The translations under genes and the position numbers were made by a program. A stretch of 64,000 nucleotides of DNA from contig JAAYRZ010000132.1 in the NCBI GenBank assembly GCA_012518515.1, forward strand, positions 20,795-84,794, in the 5' to 3' direction. The notes under the pieces are model-generated. The model had not been told where the DNA came from. It saw nothing but the letters and a program-made list of their open reading frames with translations, and made no database searches. Origin of the DNA: Alcaligenaceae bacterium (GTDB taxonomy: Bacteria; Pseudomonadota; Gammaproteobacteria; Burkholderiales; Burkholderiaceae_B). Shown piece by piece: positions 16,335-27,326 of the stretch (position 1 is the first letter of the stretch; the number at the start of each line of letters is the position of its first letter).

Positions 16335-16941
16335 GACCGATCTGAGACGATAAGCTACTTAACTCGATTCCTAATATTGCCAAGGCCGCATGGTAGCGGT
16401 CATGGACAGGGTGCTTAAAAATCAAATCATGATTATTAGCAGGAATAGTCAACCAGACATTTTGTCTTATCTCATCCTCTAATTGACCCTCGCCCCAACC
16501 TGCGTAACCAAAGCAGATCAAGGCATTATCAGGTCCTCTACCCAAGACATAGTCTTGTAAGATATCGCGTGAGTTACTGAGCTCCAACACCTCGGCCACC
16601 TGACTCTCGACCTCATCACTGATAGCTTCCTCATCAAGACTACTTTTGGGGTGTAAAACAAAGCCACGCATTGGCTGCACTGGGCCACCAAAAAACACCC
16701 ATTGCTGCTCTAAATCCGCAGGTGCCTCCAGCTCGAATCGCTCCAACAACTCACTTAACTCAACATCCGTCACTCGATTGATGATCACTCCACCAGCGCT
16801 TTCTGGCGTATGTTCAAATAAATACACTAGACTGCCGTCAAAAATTCCTGAGTCCATACCCGGCATAGCCAACAGAAAATAACCACTGAGATCGGTGAAG
16901 TTATCGGTTTCTGTAAAAAAATCTTGCTTTTCTTGTTCCAT
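16327..16941 (-). CDS. yqgE: YqgE/AlgH family protein
   Basis: This is a protein of about 204 residues of the YqgE/AlgH (DUF179) family, whose molecular function is not established. It shows the family features: a start of the form LSGYFLLAMPGM, VYLFEHTPESAGGVIINR (the His-containing signature), FFGGPVQPMRGFVLH, and CFGYAGWGEGQLEDEI near 140-155. The ATG at 16941 is preferred over the TTG one codon earlier. The stop overlaps ruvX by 8 bases and the start lies three bases from the rubredoxin stop, so rubredoxin-yqgE-ruvX probably form one transcript. Confidence 0.93.
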   Translation of the reverse strand: MEQEKQDFFTETDNFTDLSGYFLLAMPGMDSGIFDGSLVYLFEHTPESAGGVIINRVTDVELSELLERFELEAPADLEQQWVFFGGPVQPMRGFVLHPKSSLDEEAISDEVESQVAEVLELSNSRDILQDYVLGRGPDNALICFGYAGWGEGQLEDEIRQNVWLTIPANNHDLIFKHPVHDRYHAALAILGIELSSLSSQIGHA

Positions 16942-16944
16942 CAA

Positions 16945-17109
16945 TCAGACCTCCACCATTTCAAAATCCACCTTGCGCGCAGCACATTCGGGGCAAAGCC
17001 AATCATCCGGAATATCTTCCCAGCGTGTACCCGGCGCTATACCCTCTTCAGGAGCTCCCTCTGCTTCATCATAGACCCAACCACAAACTAAACACATCCA
17101 AGTTTTCAT
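16945..17109 (-). CDS. Rubredoxin
   Basis: This is a 54-residue rubredoxin, a cytoplasmic one-electron carrier with a single iron held by four cysteines. The ligands are visible as CLVCG at 6-10 and CPEC at 39-42, with the usual aromatic and acidic residues between ([23 protein letters not shown]). The start is the ATG at 17109, where rubredoxins normally begin; an upstream in-frame extension of 45 residues has no family support. The redox partner is not evident. It sits between yqgE and the divergent thiE, an order I know from other Burkholderiales. Confidence 0.95.
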   Translation of the reverse strand: MKTWMCLVCGWVYDEAEGAPEEGIAPGTRWEDIPDDWLCPECAARKVDFEMVEV

Positions 17110-17235
17110 CTTTAAAATAAGAAATAATGAATTAATAATTATCAACTGATATGACTTAATTGTACTGTTATCATTAAAAAAAACCCTGAATCCTGGGCAA
17201 TTTACGACGAACAGTTTTTCATCAAACCATAAATC

Positions 17236-17907
17236 ATGAATCAATTAAATAGTAGTTTCGCTCAAGGCTTGTATGGTATCACCCCTGCATGGGAGGATAA
17301 GAACCGACTGATGAGCGCAATTGAAGAAGCCTGCAAAGGCGGCATGCGTGTTTTACAATGGCGACAAAAAGATCTGATTCCCGCAGATTCTCTGAGTTTA
17401 GCGCTAGAAGCCAAAGCCATTTGTCGACTCTATGATTGCCAGTTTTTTATTAACGACTCGGTACAACTTGCCTTAGCCTGCCGTGCGGATGGAGTTCATA
17501 TAGGACGTGATGACGGCAGTATCCCCGAGCTAAGAAAAGCCTGCAAAGAACAGGGACAGAATTTACTCATCGGCGTAAGTTGCTACAATGACTTAGAATT
17601 GGCCAAACTTGCTATTAAAGAGAGAGTTGACTATCTGGCCTTCGGCGCTCTTTTTCCTTCGAGCATCAAACCAGATGCGGTATCAGCTTCATTAGAACTA
17701 TTTGCAGAGGCTAAAGCCTATATGCAAAAGCAAGATATTGCTGACGCCATGCTGCCTGCTCTAGTAGGTATTGGTGGTATCAATAGTCACAACGCCCACT
17801 TAGTCGTTGAAGCTGGTGCCGATAGCATCGCTGTCATCAGTGGGTTATTTGATTCGGATACGATTCAGAGCACTGCTCAACAACTCAGCCAATTATTTCA
17901 AATTTAA
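17236..17907 (+). CDS. thiE: Thiamine-phosphate synthase
   Basis: ThiE couples HMP diphosphate and thiazole phosphate to make thiamine monophosphate. The 223-residue TIM barrel shows the expected motifs: VLQWRQKDL with the substrate-binding Gln and Lys, [21 protein letters not shown] at about 70-90, [23 protein letters not shown] (diphosphate loop) and [10 protein letters not shown] near 175. No TPP riboswitch motif is apparent in the 126-base gap shared with the divergent rubredoxin gene. hemL follows after 21 bases, probably in the same transcript. A second ThiE-like domain occurs fused to a Nudix hydrolase at 31391. Confidence 0.94.
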   Translation: MNQLNSSFAQGLYGITPAWEDKNRLMSAIEEACKGGMRVLQWRQKDLIPADSLSLALEAKAICRLYDCQFFINDSVQLALACRADGVHIGRDDGSIPELRKACKEQGQNLLIGVSCYNDLELAKLAIKERVDYLAFGALFPSSIKPDAVSASLELFAEAKAYMQKQDIADAMLPALVGIGGINSHNAHLVVEAGADSIAVISGLFDSDTIQSTAQQLSQLFQI

Positions 17908-17928
17908 ATTATTTTTATAGGCATCGAC

Positions 17929-19209
17929 ATGACAACTAATCAAGCTTTATTTGAGCGCGCCTGCTTAACTATTCCTGGCGGAGTCAACTCACCTGTACGT
18001 GCATTCAATTCGGTTGGTGGCACGCCACGCTTTATTGCCAAGGCCGATGGACCATACATTTGGGATGCTGAGGGCACACGCTATATTGATTATTTAGGCT
18101 CATGGGGTCCGGCCATCGTTGGCCACGCACACCCCGAAGTGGTCGAAGCAGTACAAGAAGCAGCAGCCTTAGGACTTTCTTACGGCGCACCAACTGAAGC
18201 CGAGATTTTGCTCGCTGAGAAAATCACTCAACTCTTACCCTCGATCGAAAAAGTACGCTTAGTTAGCTCAGGCACCGAAGCAACAATGAGTGCTATACGC
18301 TTAGCTCGTGGTGCTACTGGTCGCAATAAAATCATTAAATTTGAAGGCTGCTACCACGGCCACTCTGACAGTTTATTAGTCAAAGCTGGCTCCGGTCTTT
18401 TGACCTTTGGCAATCCGTCATCTGCTGGCGTACCCGAGGAGTTTGTGCAGCACACTTTGGTTCTAGAATATAACAATCTAGATTCTGTTCGTGCCGCTTT
18501 TGAAGCACAACCTAAAGACATCGCATGTATCATTGTCGAGCCTTTCGCAGGCAATATGAACCTCATCAAAGCCAAAGCTGGATTCCTTGAGGGTTTACGT
18601 GCGCTTTGCGACGAATACGGTACAATCTTGATCTTTGACGAGGTCATGACCGGCTTTCGTGCTGGCCCACAAGGTGTACAAGGCCTAACAGGTATCAGAC
18701 CAGATCTGACTACTTTAGGTAAAGTCATTGGTGGTGGCATGCCTGTCGGCGCCTTTGGCGGACACGCAGACATCATGGATCATATTGCACCACTAGGTGC
18801 TGTTTATCAGGCCGGCACCTTATCAGGCAACCCAGTATCTGTTGCAGCTGGTTTAAAGACCTTAGAAATTATTTCACGTGATGGCTTTTATGAGCAGCTC
18901 AGCGCTCAATTACAAAAATTAATTAAGGGCTTAACTGAAGAGGCTAACAAAGCCGGCATTAGCTTTAGTGCTGATGCCGCTGGTGCCATGTTTGGTCTGT
19001 ACTTCAGAGATACCGTACCGACTAACTTTGCTGAAACATCAGATGCAAACCTAGAGGCTTTTAATCAATTCTTCCATCATATGCTTAATCATGGTGTTCA
19101 TTTAGCACCTTCAGCTTTTGAGGCGGGCTTTATCTCAGCGGCTCACAGTGATGATGTGATTGAGGAAACGATCAAGGCTGCCCGCCTTAGTTTTCAAGAG
19201 CTAGTGTAA
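17929..19209 (+). CDS. hemL: Glutamate-1-semialdehyde 2,1-aminomutase
   Basis: HemL is the PLP enzyme that converts glutamate-1-semialdehyde to 5-aminolevulinate, the haem and tetrapyrrole precursor in the C5 pathway. At 426 residues it is the usual length. Signatures are [12 protein letters not shown] at 15-26, [17 protein letters not shown] near 112-128, FDEVMTGFR at about 236-244 and [13 protein letters not shown] with PLP Lys at about residue 265. It follows thiE and precedes a short intergenic region with a hairpin and argJ. A hemL gene implies that glutamyl-tRNA reductase is encoded elsewhere in this genome. Confidence 0.98.
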   Translation: MTTNQALFERACLTIPGGVNSPVRAFNSVGGTPRFIAKADGPYIWDAEGTRYIDYLGSWGPAIVGHAHPEVVEAVQEAAALGLSYGAPTEAEILLAEKITQLLPSIEKVRLVSSGTEATMSAIRLARGATGRNKIIKFEGCYHGHSDSLLVKAGSGLLTFGNPSSAGVPEEFVQHTLVLEYNNLDSVRAAFEAQPKDIACIIVEPFAGNMNLIKAKAGFLEGLRALCDEYGTILIFDEVMTGFRAGPQGVQGLTGIRPDLTTLGKVIGGGMPVGAFGGHADIMDHIAPLGAVYQAGTLSGNPVSVAAGLKTLEIISRDGFYEQLSAQLQKLIKGLTEEANKAGISFSADAAGAMFGLYFRDTVPTNFAETSDANLEAFNQFFHHMLNHGVHLAPSAFEAGFISAAHSDDVIEETIKAARLSFQELV

Positions 19210-19283
19210 ACCCTAAAGTTTTTTTTATTAAAACCGCTCTTCAAAAAGACAAATAAAAAAACTAAGATACAATTAATCACATG

Positions 19284-19309
19284 ACAGGTGCGTTTTAATA
19301 TGCACCTGT
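19284..19309 (+). terminator. Hairpin between hemL and argJ
   Basis: A perfect 8-bp inverted repeat (19284-19291 with 19302-19309, 10-base loop) is followed on the plus strand by a pyrimidine-rich stretch. It could terminate the thiE-hemL transcript. It lies only 33 bases from the argJ start, so a role as an argJ leader element is also possible. Confidence 0.45.
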
Positions 19310-19342
19310 ACTCTTTACTTTGAAATCTTAGTGGGAAATTAA

Positions 19343-20566
19343 GTGGCAGTAAATTTTCATATCCCAAGTCCGGAAAACATCCATGCCGTACCCGGCATTG
19401 AAATTGGTATTGCTTCCGCAGGTATCAAAAAAGCAGGCAATCGAGACCTGACCGTTTTTAAATTTAGCCCAGGCACAACGGTAGCTGGTGTATTTACACG
19501 CAATCGTTTCAGGGCAGCGCCAGTGCAAATCTGTGAGTCACGCTTACGCTGTGATCAAGAAATCCGCGCTTTATTGGTTAATACTGGCAACGCTAACGCA
19601 GGCACAGGCAGTGATGGCATGGATCGTGCCCTTTTAACATGTCAAGCTCTAGCGACAGAGTTAGGTATCGACCAGAATCAGGTATTACCGTTTTCAACGG
19701 GAGTTATTCTAGAGCCCCTGCCAGCTGACAAGATGATCGCTGCCATGCCCACCGCTGTTGCTGATCTTAATGCCCAAAATTGGTTCCCAGCAGCCTCTAG
19801 CATCATGACGACAGATACAGTGCCTAAGATTAGCTCTAAGCAAATTGAAGTTAACGGTCGCACAATAACCATCACTGGCATTTCTAAAGGTGCTGGTATG
19901 ATTAAACCTAATATGGCGACCATGCTGAGCTTCATTGGCACCGACGCCGAGGTTGATTGTCTCTTACTTAAGCAATTAACGACTGAAGTCTGTGAGAAGT
20001 CTTTTAATCGCATCACAATTGATGGCGACACCTCGACCAATGACTCCTTTGTCGTTGCTGCAACAGGTCAGAGTGGTATTGAAATCACTCATAGCAGCCC
20101 TCATTACCAAGTTTTTGTTGATGCTCTTACCGAAATCGCTCTTGATTTAGCACAAAAAATCATTCGTGATGCCGAGGGCGCAACCAAATTCATCACGGTC
20201 CAAATCGAATCAGCTAAAAATCAGGAAGAGGCGCTCAAAGTAGCTTACTCCATCGCTCATTCACCATTAGTCAAAACCGCCTTCTTTGCCAGCGATCCTA
20301 ACCTAGGCAGAATTCTTGCTGCAATCGGCTATGCTGATATCCCCGATTTAGATACTAACAACATCAACTTATGGTTAGGCGATGTCTTAGTCGCTAGTAA
20401 TGGTGGACGTCATCCTGACTACGAGGAAAAAGACGGTGAACGCGTGATGAAAGAATCAGAAATTTTAGTCCGCGTCGACCTAAATCGTGGCAATGTACAG
20501 GAAACTGTCTATACCTGCGACTTCTCTTATGATTATGTAAAAATCAATGCCGAGTATCGCACCTAG
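19343..20566 (+). CDS. argJ: Bifunctional ornithine acetyltransferase / N-acetylglutamate synthase
   Basis: ArgJ transfers the acetyl group from N-acetylornithine to glutamate, closing the acetyl cycle of arginine synthesis; bifunctional forms also use acetyl-CoA. The 407-residue precursor cleaves itself at the KGAGMIKPNMATML motif (about 182-195), with Thr 193 becoming the nucleophile of the beta chain. Other signatures are NTGNANAGTG at about 80-89, DGDTSTNDS near 230 and the substrate site near DPNLGRI. The start is GTG at 19343; no better ATG is in frame upstream of the conserved N-terminus. It stands between hemL and rplU, apparently as its own unit. Confidence 0.97.
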   Translation: MAVNFHIPSPENIHAVPGIEIGIASAGIKKAGNRDLTVFKFSPGTTVAGVFTRNRFRAAPVQICESRLRCDQEIRALLVNTGNANAGTGSDGMDRALLTCQALATELGIDQNQVLPFSTGVILEPLPADKMIAAMPTAVADLNAQNWFPAASSIMTTDTVPKISSKQIEVNGRTITITGISKGAGMIKPNMATMLSFIGTDAEVDCLLLKQLTTEVCEKSFNRITIDGDTSTNDSFVVAATGQSGIEITHSSPHYQVFVDALTEIALDLAQKIIRDAEGATKFITVQIESAKNQEEALKVAYSIAHSPLVKTAFFASDPNLGRILAAIGYADIPDLDTNNINLWLGDVLVASNGGRHPDYEEKDGERVMKESEILVRVDLNRGNVQETVYTCDFSYDYVKINAEYRT

Positions 20567-20600
20567 CAGTACAACGACAAATTAATGACATCTAAATCAA

Positions 20601-20638
20601 GTGGCGATTTTTAATTTTAAACTCATAAAAATCGCCAC
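20601..20638 (+). terminator. Long hairpin downstream of argJ
   Basis: A perfect 13-bp inverted repeat (20601-20613 with 20626-20638, 12-base loop) lies 35 bases after the argJ stop. The T-run is inside the stem rather than after it, so termination is plausible but not classical. Confidence 0.55.
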
Positions 20639-20717
20639 CATCTCAACCTCCATGCCATACCCTGAAATCAGCTTTTGGTTTCAACGCTACAATTACTTTC
20701 AAAAAACCGCTAAACTA

Positions 20718-20746
20718 TTGACAAAGAAGCCTTTTCATGTGAAAAT
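20718..20746 (+). promoter_or_regulatory. Probable sigma-70 promoter for rplU-rpmA
   Basis: A perfect TTGACA -35 (20718-20723), 17-base spacer and GAAAAT -10 (20741-20746) lie about 90 bases upstream of rplU. The consensus -35 and ideal spacing make it the best promoter candidate in the argJ-rplU gap. The resulting leader of about 85 bases shows no strong hairpin that I recognise. Confidence 0.6.
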
Positions 20747-20836
20747 TTAGGGCTTAGCTCTATTTACGCATAGAAAAATTGGCATAAATAACGCTAAGAC
20801 GAATTTATTTTAAACATTATATTGAGGTTAACTCAC

Positions 20837-21148
20837 ATGTATGCGGTCATAAAAACTGGCGGTAAGCAGTATCGCGTTGCCCCCGGCCAAAAACTAAAGG
20901 TAGAACAGATACCAGCAGACATCGGACAAGAAATCTCTTTAGACCAGGTACTATCCGTTGGCGAAGGCGAATCTCTCAAAGTAGGTTCTCCTTTAGTTGA
21001 TGGTGCTACTGTTACGGCTAAAGTTCTTGCACACGGTCGTCACGATAAAATCAAAATTTTCAAGATGCGTCGTCGCAAGCACTACAGAAAGACTCAAGGG
21101 CATCGTCAAAATTTCACCGAGATCGAGATCTCTGCGATTAACGCTTAA
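20837..21148 (+). CDS. rplU: 50S ribosomal protein L21
   Basis: L21 is a 103-residue ribosomal protein that binds 23S rRNA in the large subunit. The sequence is typical from [14 protein letters not shown] to the basic [16 protein letters not shown] segment near 76-91. The ATG at 20837 is the normal L21 start, with a GAGG-like ribosome-binding site about ten bases upstream; a TTG five codons earlier has no support. rpmA follows after 36 bases and obg after that, the conserved rplU-rpmA-obg arrangement. Confidence 0.98.
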   Translation: MYAVIKTGGKQYRVAPGQKLKVEQIPADIGQEISLDQVLSVGEGESLKVGSPLVDGATVTAKVLAHGRHDKIKIFKMRRRKHYRKTQGHRQNFTEIEISAINA

Positions 21149-21184
21149 TTACTAGCGTATTCGCTTTTTTACAGGAGTAAAAAA

Positions 21185-21445
21185 ATGGCAACGAAGAAAG
21201 GTGGCGGTAGTACGCGTAACGGTCGCGACTCACAAGCCAAACGCCTAGGTGTTAAAGCATACGGCGGTCAAACTGTTCCAGCTGGCTCTATTATTGTTCG
21301 TCAGCGCGGCACACGCTTCCACGCAGGTAGCGGTGTAGGTATGGGTAAGGACCACACGTTATTCGCCTTAATTGATGGACAAATTCAGTTCACTACTAAA
21401 GGCGCTTTAAACAAGCCTACTGTACAAGTAATTGCTGTTGACTAA
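21185..21445 (+). CDS. rpmA: 50S ribosomal protein L27
   Basis: L27 is an 86-residue protein whose N-terminal tail reaches the peptidyl-transferase centre. The start [16 protein letters not shown] shows the proteobacterial form, without the cleaved N-terminal extension found in Firmicutes; the conserved [13 protein letters not shown] and [10 protein letters not shown] motifs follow. A strong AGGAG ribosome-binding site precedes the ATG by about 8 bases. It is co-transcribed with rplU and followed by a clear intrinsic terminator. Confidence 0.98.
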   Translation: MATKKGGGSTRNGRDSQAKRLGVKAYGGQTVPAGSIIVRQRGTRFHAGSGVGMGKDHTLFALIDGQIQFTTKGALNKPTVQVIAVD

Positions 21446-21467
21446 TCTCATACAGCCTTACTAACAC

Positions 21468-21505
21468 AAAAAACGCCGTTTACCTTTTAGGAAGCGGCGT
21501 TTTTT
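21468..21505 (+). terminator. Rho-independent terminator after rplU-rpmA
   Basis: A GC-rich stem flanked by A and T runs, 11-bp arms (21468-21478 with 21495-21505, 16-base loop) and six consecutive T residues at the 3' end, lies 22 bases after the rpmA stop. This is a classical intrinsic terminator and separates rplU-rpmA from obg transcription. Confidence 0.88.
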
Positions 21506-21605
21506 ATTTAAAGACTCGATTAACTCAACATAACAAGATATCTCTCGCAGGCACGTTCATAGATTCAACAGATTGACTCCAATAAAAGCACCTTATTTAA
21601 AGCAG

Positions 21606-21635
21606 TTGAATAAATTTACTCCACAATACTATAAA
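21606..21635 (+). promoter_or_regulatory. Candidate sigma-70 promoter for obg
   Basis: TTGAAT (21606-21611), an 18-base spacer and TATAAA (21630-21635) precede the obg ATG by about 45 bases. Its position after the rpmA terminator makes a promoter necessary here. A second candidate, TTGACT at 21573 with TTTAAA at 21596, is nearby. Confidence 0.45.
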
Positions 21636-21641
21636 CTGTAG

Positions 21642-22940
<1,299 letters not shown>

Positions 22941-22970
22941 CGCCATTCAACACCCAGGAATAATGATAAA

Positions 22971-23007
22971 ATAATAAGCTTGAGCAACTACTGCTCAAGC
23001 TTATTAT
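22971..23007 (+). terminator. Strong hairpin terminator after obg
   Basis: A perfect 16-bp inverted repeat (22971-22986 with 22992-23007) with a 5-base loop lies 30 bases after the obg stop and just before proB. The 3' side is AT-rich with short T-runs. It probably terminates obg transcription, leaving only 32 bases for proB initiation, so some read-through is likely. Confidence 0.75.
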
Positions 23008-23039
23008 AAATTCTACCCTAGACTTATTCTCTCTTTCTC

Positions 23040-24176
23040 ATGTCCGAAAACCAGCAAACTGCACTGATTAAAGATGCTAATCGAGTCGTCATTAAAATTG
23101 GCTCCTCCTTACTCACTAATAACGGCAAAGGTATTGATAGCCAAGAGATCGCTCGTTGGGCAGGACAAATTGCCTATCTGCATCAACAAGGTCAACAAGT
23201 TGTCCTTGTATCGAGTGGGGCTATCGCCGAGGGCATGGCCCGTCTAGGCTGGAACAAACGCCCTAAATTAGTCAATCAACTACAAGCTGCAGCGGCTGTG
23301 GGACAAATTGCTTTAGCTCAAGCTTATGAAACAGCATTTAAACAATACGGCATTCAGACTGCTCAGATTCTTCTAACACATGATGACTTGGCTGATAGGC
23401 ATCGCTATCTCAACGCACGCTCTGCACTTAATACCTTATTAGAGCTTGATGTTATCCCAATCATTAATGAAAATGACACCGTCATCACCAAAGAAATTCA
23501 GTTAGGCGACAACGATACATTGGGGGCACTCGTAGCCAATCTCCTAGAAGCCGAAGCTTATATAATCCTGACAGACCAAGAGGGTCTTTATGATAGCGAC
23601 CCTCGCAAAAACAAAAATGCGCAGTTCATCCATCGTGCCGAGGCAGGCGATCCTACATTAGAAAAAATGGCAGGTGGGGCTGGCACTCATGTAGGTACCG
23701 GCGGGATGTTGACTAAAATTCTCGCCGCTAAGCGTGCTGCACGTAGTGGCGCACATACAATTATTGCCAGTGGCCAAGTAGAAAATTTACTCCCTCGTCT
23801 TAGTCAAGGTGAGTCTATCGGCACTGAACTATATGCCAAAATCCCTATCCTCTCAGCACGCAAACAATGGCTAGCAGCACACTTACACGTCAGTGGCTAC
23901 TTAGTGCTGGATGAAGGGGCGATTACCGCACTCACACTCCAAGGTAAGAGCTTATTACCCATCGGCGTCACTGAAGTCCGTGGCGATTTCGAACGCGGCG
24001 ACTTAGTCGCCTGCATCGACAAAGAGGGACGTGAGTATGCTCGCGGCCTAGTGAGTTATAGCGCAGAAGATGCCCGTCAGATTATTGGTAAGCCGAGTGG
24101 TCAGATTGAAAAAATTCTAGGCGCTGTGACGGATAATGATTTAATCCATCGGGACAATATGATTATTCATCATTAA
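23040..24176 (+). CDS. proB: Glutamate 5-kinase
   Basis: ProB phosphorylates glutamate in the first, proline-inhibited step of proline synthesis. At 378 residues it has the amino-acid-kinase domain (about 10-265) plus a C-terminal PUA domain (about 285-370), as in E. coli. Motifs seen are [12 protein letters not shown] near 12-23, [21 protein letters not shown] and the nucleotide-site segment [13 protein letters not shown]. proA is not adjacent. The gene ends against a bidirectional terminator shared with the convergent ppc. Confidence 0.97.
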   Translation: MSENQQTALIKDANRVVIKIGSSLLTNNGKGIDSQEIARWAGQIAYLHQQGQQVVLVSSGAIAEGMARLGWNKRPKLVNQLQAAAAVGQIALAQAYETAFKQYGIQTAQILLTHDDLADRHRYLNARSALNTLLELDVIPIINENDTVITKEIQLGDNDTLGALVANLLEAEAYIILTDQEGLYDSDPRKNKNAQFIHRAEAGDPTLEKMAGGAGTHVGTGGMLTKILAAKRAARSGAHTIIASGQVENLLPRLSQGESIGTELYAKIPILSARKQWLAAHLHVSGYLVLDEGAITALTLQGKSLLPIGVTEVRGDFERGDLVACIDKEGREYARGLVSYSAEDARQIIGKPSGQIEKILGAVTDNDLIHRDNMIIHH

Positions 24177-24191
24177 AGTGATTTGATATAT

Positions 24192-24235
24192 AAAAGAGCC
24201 GGTACTGTAAAACTCTTATAGCACCGGCTCTTTTT
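24192..24235. terminator. Bidirectional terminator between proB and ppc
   Basis: A 12-bp perfect inverted repeat (24192-24203 with 24223-24234) with a GC-rich core is flanked by A residues on the left and T residues on the right, so it can end transcripts from both convergent genes. Confidence 0.82.
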
Positions 24236-24256
24236 ATACCTAATAACGATCAGCTA

Positions 24257-27214
24257 TCAACCCGTATTTCTTAAACCCGTTGCAATTCCATTAATCGTCA
24301 TCAAGATAGAGCGAGCTACACTACCGCGCTCACTGGATTTGTCCAAGGTATCGCCTTCAACCTCACGTAGTCTATGCAAGAGCTTTACCTGCAGGAAGTT
24401 CAGTGGGTCTACGTACAAGAAGCGTTCTTGTAGGGCATTTTTAAGGTTGCTATTGTCCGCTAACAAGTCGTGCTGAACAATCTCTTTAAAATACCTCAGC
24501 GTCAGGTTGAACTCATTTTCAATCTGTGTAAATACCGTCTTGCGTAAGGCCTCATCACCTACTAAGGTACTGTAGTGACGACCAATACCCATATCGGTTT
24601 TTGCTAGCACCATTTCCATATTGGATAATAAGGTATTAAAGAAAGGCCATTCCTGCTCCATCGTTCTCAAGACCTGCAAACGCTCATCACGGCTAAGAGC
24701 ACTAAAATCATGACCATCAGCATCTACCACGCCCTCTTCAACAAAGGCTTGTAGCGCAGTACCCATACCATACCATCCTGGGATCATCAGACGGCACTGT
24801 GCCCAAGAAAAAGTCCATGGAATCGCTCGCAAGTCCTCGATACGGTGACCTGCTTTTCTAGAAGCTGGACGCGAACCGATATTTAACTCGGCAATATGTC
24901 GTACCGTCGTACTCTCAACAAAGTACTTGGCAAAGCCTTCCGTCTCATACACTAAACCGCGGTAGGCTTTTTCTGAACGAGAGGACATGAACTGCATAAT
25001 GGCATGATAGCCACGCTCGCCACACGCTCCGGCATCCAGTGCACATGACTCTTCACCTGTTTGGGCTGCGGTTTGCTCTAAAAGACTGGCTTGCAAAGTG
25101 GCGGTCACTATTTGCTCTAGATTCCATAAGCCCGTTTGAGGTGTTTTATATTTAAACTGAATCACCTCACCCTGCTCAGTCAAACGAATTTTGCCCTGAA
25201 CCGTACCGGCCGGTTGCGCCAAAATAGCTTCATAAGTTGGTCCGCCACCGCGACCCACAGAACCACCGCGGCCATGAAATAGACGCATAGCAACACCATG
25301 CTTTTTAAAGACCTCAACAAGAGCTAACTCAGTCTCATATAAAGACCAGTTTGAGGTTAAATAACCACCGTCTTTATTACTATCAGAATAACCGAGCATT
25401 ACCTCTTGTAAACCACCTTGAGACTGCATGACCCGTTGCTTAACCCATGGGATGGATAGCCATTGGTCCATGATTTGCGCCCCCGCTTCTAAGTCAGGTA
25501 TTGTCTCAAATAATGGCACCACAATAAGGCCATCATTGGCTTTAAAAGGCTTTAGTTCACCCTGCTCATCACACTCAATGGCAATTAAACCAGTTTCTTG
25601 CTGCAATAGCAGTAATTCTAATAAATCACTCAGCGTTTCAGTGTGAGAAACAATACTTTGAGTAATCGCTCGGTGCCCATACTCCTTACGAATAGCTGCC
25701 GCTGTTTTCAATATAGCTAACTCACGTTCTGTTTCTTCGCTATATTGCTGCCAAGGCGCTACCAAGGGACGAATTTCCTCTAACTCGCTAAGTAGTAATT
25801 CAACCTTATCCTCTTCGCTTAGCTTGCTATAAATAAGCTTTTGGCCTTTAAACTCGACACCCGCACGTAAAAACACTTCCTCCAAAACACGTTCATTAAC
25901 ATCCGAGCTTTGACGCAGATCGATGGTTGCCAAATGAAAACCAAAGACATTAACTGCGTAAATGAGATTTTGCAAACGCAAATCAGTCACTCGTGCTGCA
26001 TGGTAAGTGTCTAGAGAAGAGGCGACAATATTTAAATCACCTAAAAACTCATCAACATTTTCATAAACACGACCAAACTTAGCCTGTGGTAAGTTGATTT
26101 GCTTATTAGTTAATTGCTTCGCTGTTGCTGCTAGGCGCGAATAAATACCGATCATCGCCCGACGATAGGATTCATCCTCACGATGTGGCGAACGATCATG
26201 ACTACGATCGGCTAAGGCACGCAACTCATCTGAAGCTGGTGCAAAGGCATCGCTTAGCGATAACTCAGTACCCAGCGCATGAACTTCGCGTAAGTAATGA
26301 TTAAAGATAGTCACTGCCTGCTTGGAAATCGCTGTTTTTAAGGTGTCTGCATTAACAAAAGGATTACCATCACGATCACCACCAATCCAAGAGCCCATGG
26401 TCAAAAAGTTGGCTATTTTGTTAGAATCAACTTCAGCATCTTTGGATAAGTACTTGTACATTTTGGCGTACAGTTGAGGGATGACTTGTAAAAAAGTCGA
26501 CTCATAGTAATTTAAGGCGTTTTCAATTTCATCTTCTACCGACAACATATCGAAACGCAACATGCGCGTATACCAAAGTAGTTGAATCTGCCCTAAAATC
26601 TTCTCAGCAATCAGCTCTTTTTGTTGAGGGTCATTGACTAAATGATACTCACGCAACGACTCGGAGATCACCTGATGTCGATCAAGAATACTTTTACGTT
26701 GCACCTCAGTCGGGTGAGCAGTCAAAACCGGCACGATATTAAGCTCATCAAGGTATTCGTAGATGGTCTGACTACTGACACCAGACTGATTCAAGCGCTC
26801 AATGGTCCCGCTTAAGCCATGGATATTAGGTGTTTCAACTTGGTGATCAAGGTGGTCAAGACGTCGCTGTAGCCTATCTTCGGCAATATTAGCCAAATGC
26901 ATAAAGTAACTAAAAGCACGACTCAAGGACTTCAACTCGTGATCGCTTTTCCTATCAATCTCAGCGATCAACAACTGCATCACTTCAGAAACATCAATAG
27001 TGTTATCACCCTGATTAACGGCTGCACGCCTAATCGTCACAGCAGTGCGCCGCAAATGCTCAATCTGATCAAATAAAGACTGCCCCTCAGACTCTTTAAT
27101 ACTAAATCCTAATAATCGCCCTAAAAAGCGAATATCATCTTGCAACTCTTGATATAAGATCTCGCTCGACTGCTTCGACTCATCAAGTTTTTGAATATTA
27201 TTTTGTGCAAGCAC
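24257..27214 (-). CDS. ppc: Phosphoenolpyruvate carboxylase
   Basis: PEP carboxylase adds bicarbonate to PEP to form oxaloacetate, refilling the TCA cycle. The 985-residue protein is slightly longer than most bacterial forms (about 880-930). It carries the catalytic motifs VLTAHPTEVQRKS near 165-177 and the glycine-rich HGRGGSVGRGGGPTYEAI near 650-667, plus YSDSNKDGG. The start is a GTG at 27214 with an AGGAG ribosome-binding site nine bases upstream; the ATG eight bases before it is out of frame. It follows ilvD, with a terminator between them and almost no room for a separate promoter. Confidence 0.97.
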   Translation of the reverse strand: MLAQNNIQKLDESKQSSEILYQELQDDIRFLGRLLGFSIKESEGQSLFDQIEHLRRTAVTIRRAAVNQGDNTIDVSEVMQLLIAEIDRKSDHELKSLSRAFSYFMHLANIAEDRLQRRLDHLDHQVETPNIHGLSGTIERLNQSGVSSQTIYEYLDELNIVPVLTAHPTEVQRKSILDRHQVISESLREYHLVNDPQQKELIAEKILGQIQLLWYTRMLRFDMLSVEDEIENALNYYESTFLQVIPQLYAKMYKYLSKDAEVDSNKIANFLTMGSWIGGDRDGNPFVNADTLKTAISKQAVTIFNHYLREVHALGTELSLSDAFAPASDELRALADRSHDRSPHREDESYRRAMIGIYSRLAATAKQLTNKQINLPQAKFGRVYENVDEFLGDLNIVASSLDTYHAARVTDLRLQNLIYAVNVFGFHLATIDLRQSSDVNERVLEEVFLRAGVEFKGQKLIYSKLSEEDKVELLLSELEEIRPLVAPWQQYSEETERELAILKTAAAIRKEYGHRAITQSIVSHTETLSDLLELLLLQQETGLIAIECDEQGELKPFKANDGLIVVPLFETIPDLEAGAQIMDQWLSIPWVKQRVMQSQGGLQEVMLGYSDSNKDGGYLTSNWSLYETELALVEVFKKHGVAMRLFHGRGGSVGRGGGPTYEAILAQPAGTVQGKIRLTEQGEVIQFKYKTPQTGLWNLEQIVTATLQASLLEQTAAQTGEESCALDAGACGERGYHAIMQFMSSRSEKAYRGLVYETEGFAKYFVESTTVRHIAELNIGSRPASRKAGHRIEDLRAIPWTFSWAQCRLMIPGWYGMGTALQAFVEEGVVDADGHDFSALSRDERLQVLRTMEQEWPFFNTLLSNMEMVLAKTDMGIGRHYSTLVGDEALRKTVFTQIENEFNLTLRYFKEIVQHDLLADNSNLKNALQERFLYVDPLNFLQVKLLHRLREVEGDTLDKSSERGSVARSILMTINGIATGLRNTG

Positions 27215-27244
27215 GATGCCATACTCCTAATTTTATTTTTAACG

Positions 27245-27286
27245 CAAAAAAAAGAGCGATCCACTAACCACTAGCGATCGCTCTTT
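27245..27286 (-). terminator. Intrinsic terminator after ilvD
   Basis: A 10-bp inverted repeat (27251-27260 with 27277-27286) is followed on the minus strand by a run of T residues (27244-27253 region). It lies 40 bases after the ilvD stop and about 30 bases before the ppc start. Confidence 0.78.
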
Positions 27287-27326
27287 GGGCAATACTGATC
27301 AAAAAGCTGATCAATAGACGATAAGA

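Noticed and set aside
17110-17235. TPP riboswitch before thiE
   Set aside because: No CTGAGA / ACCTGA-type core is visible in the 126-base gap.
17110-17244. 45-residue N-terminal extension of rubredoxin
   Set aside because: Rubredoxins start a few residues before the first CxxC; the extension is AT-rich, unconserved in type and overlaps the thiE start.
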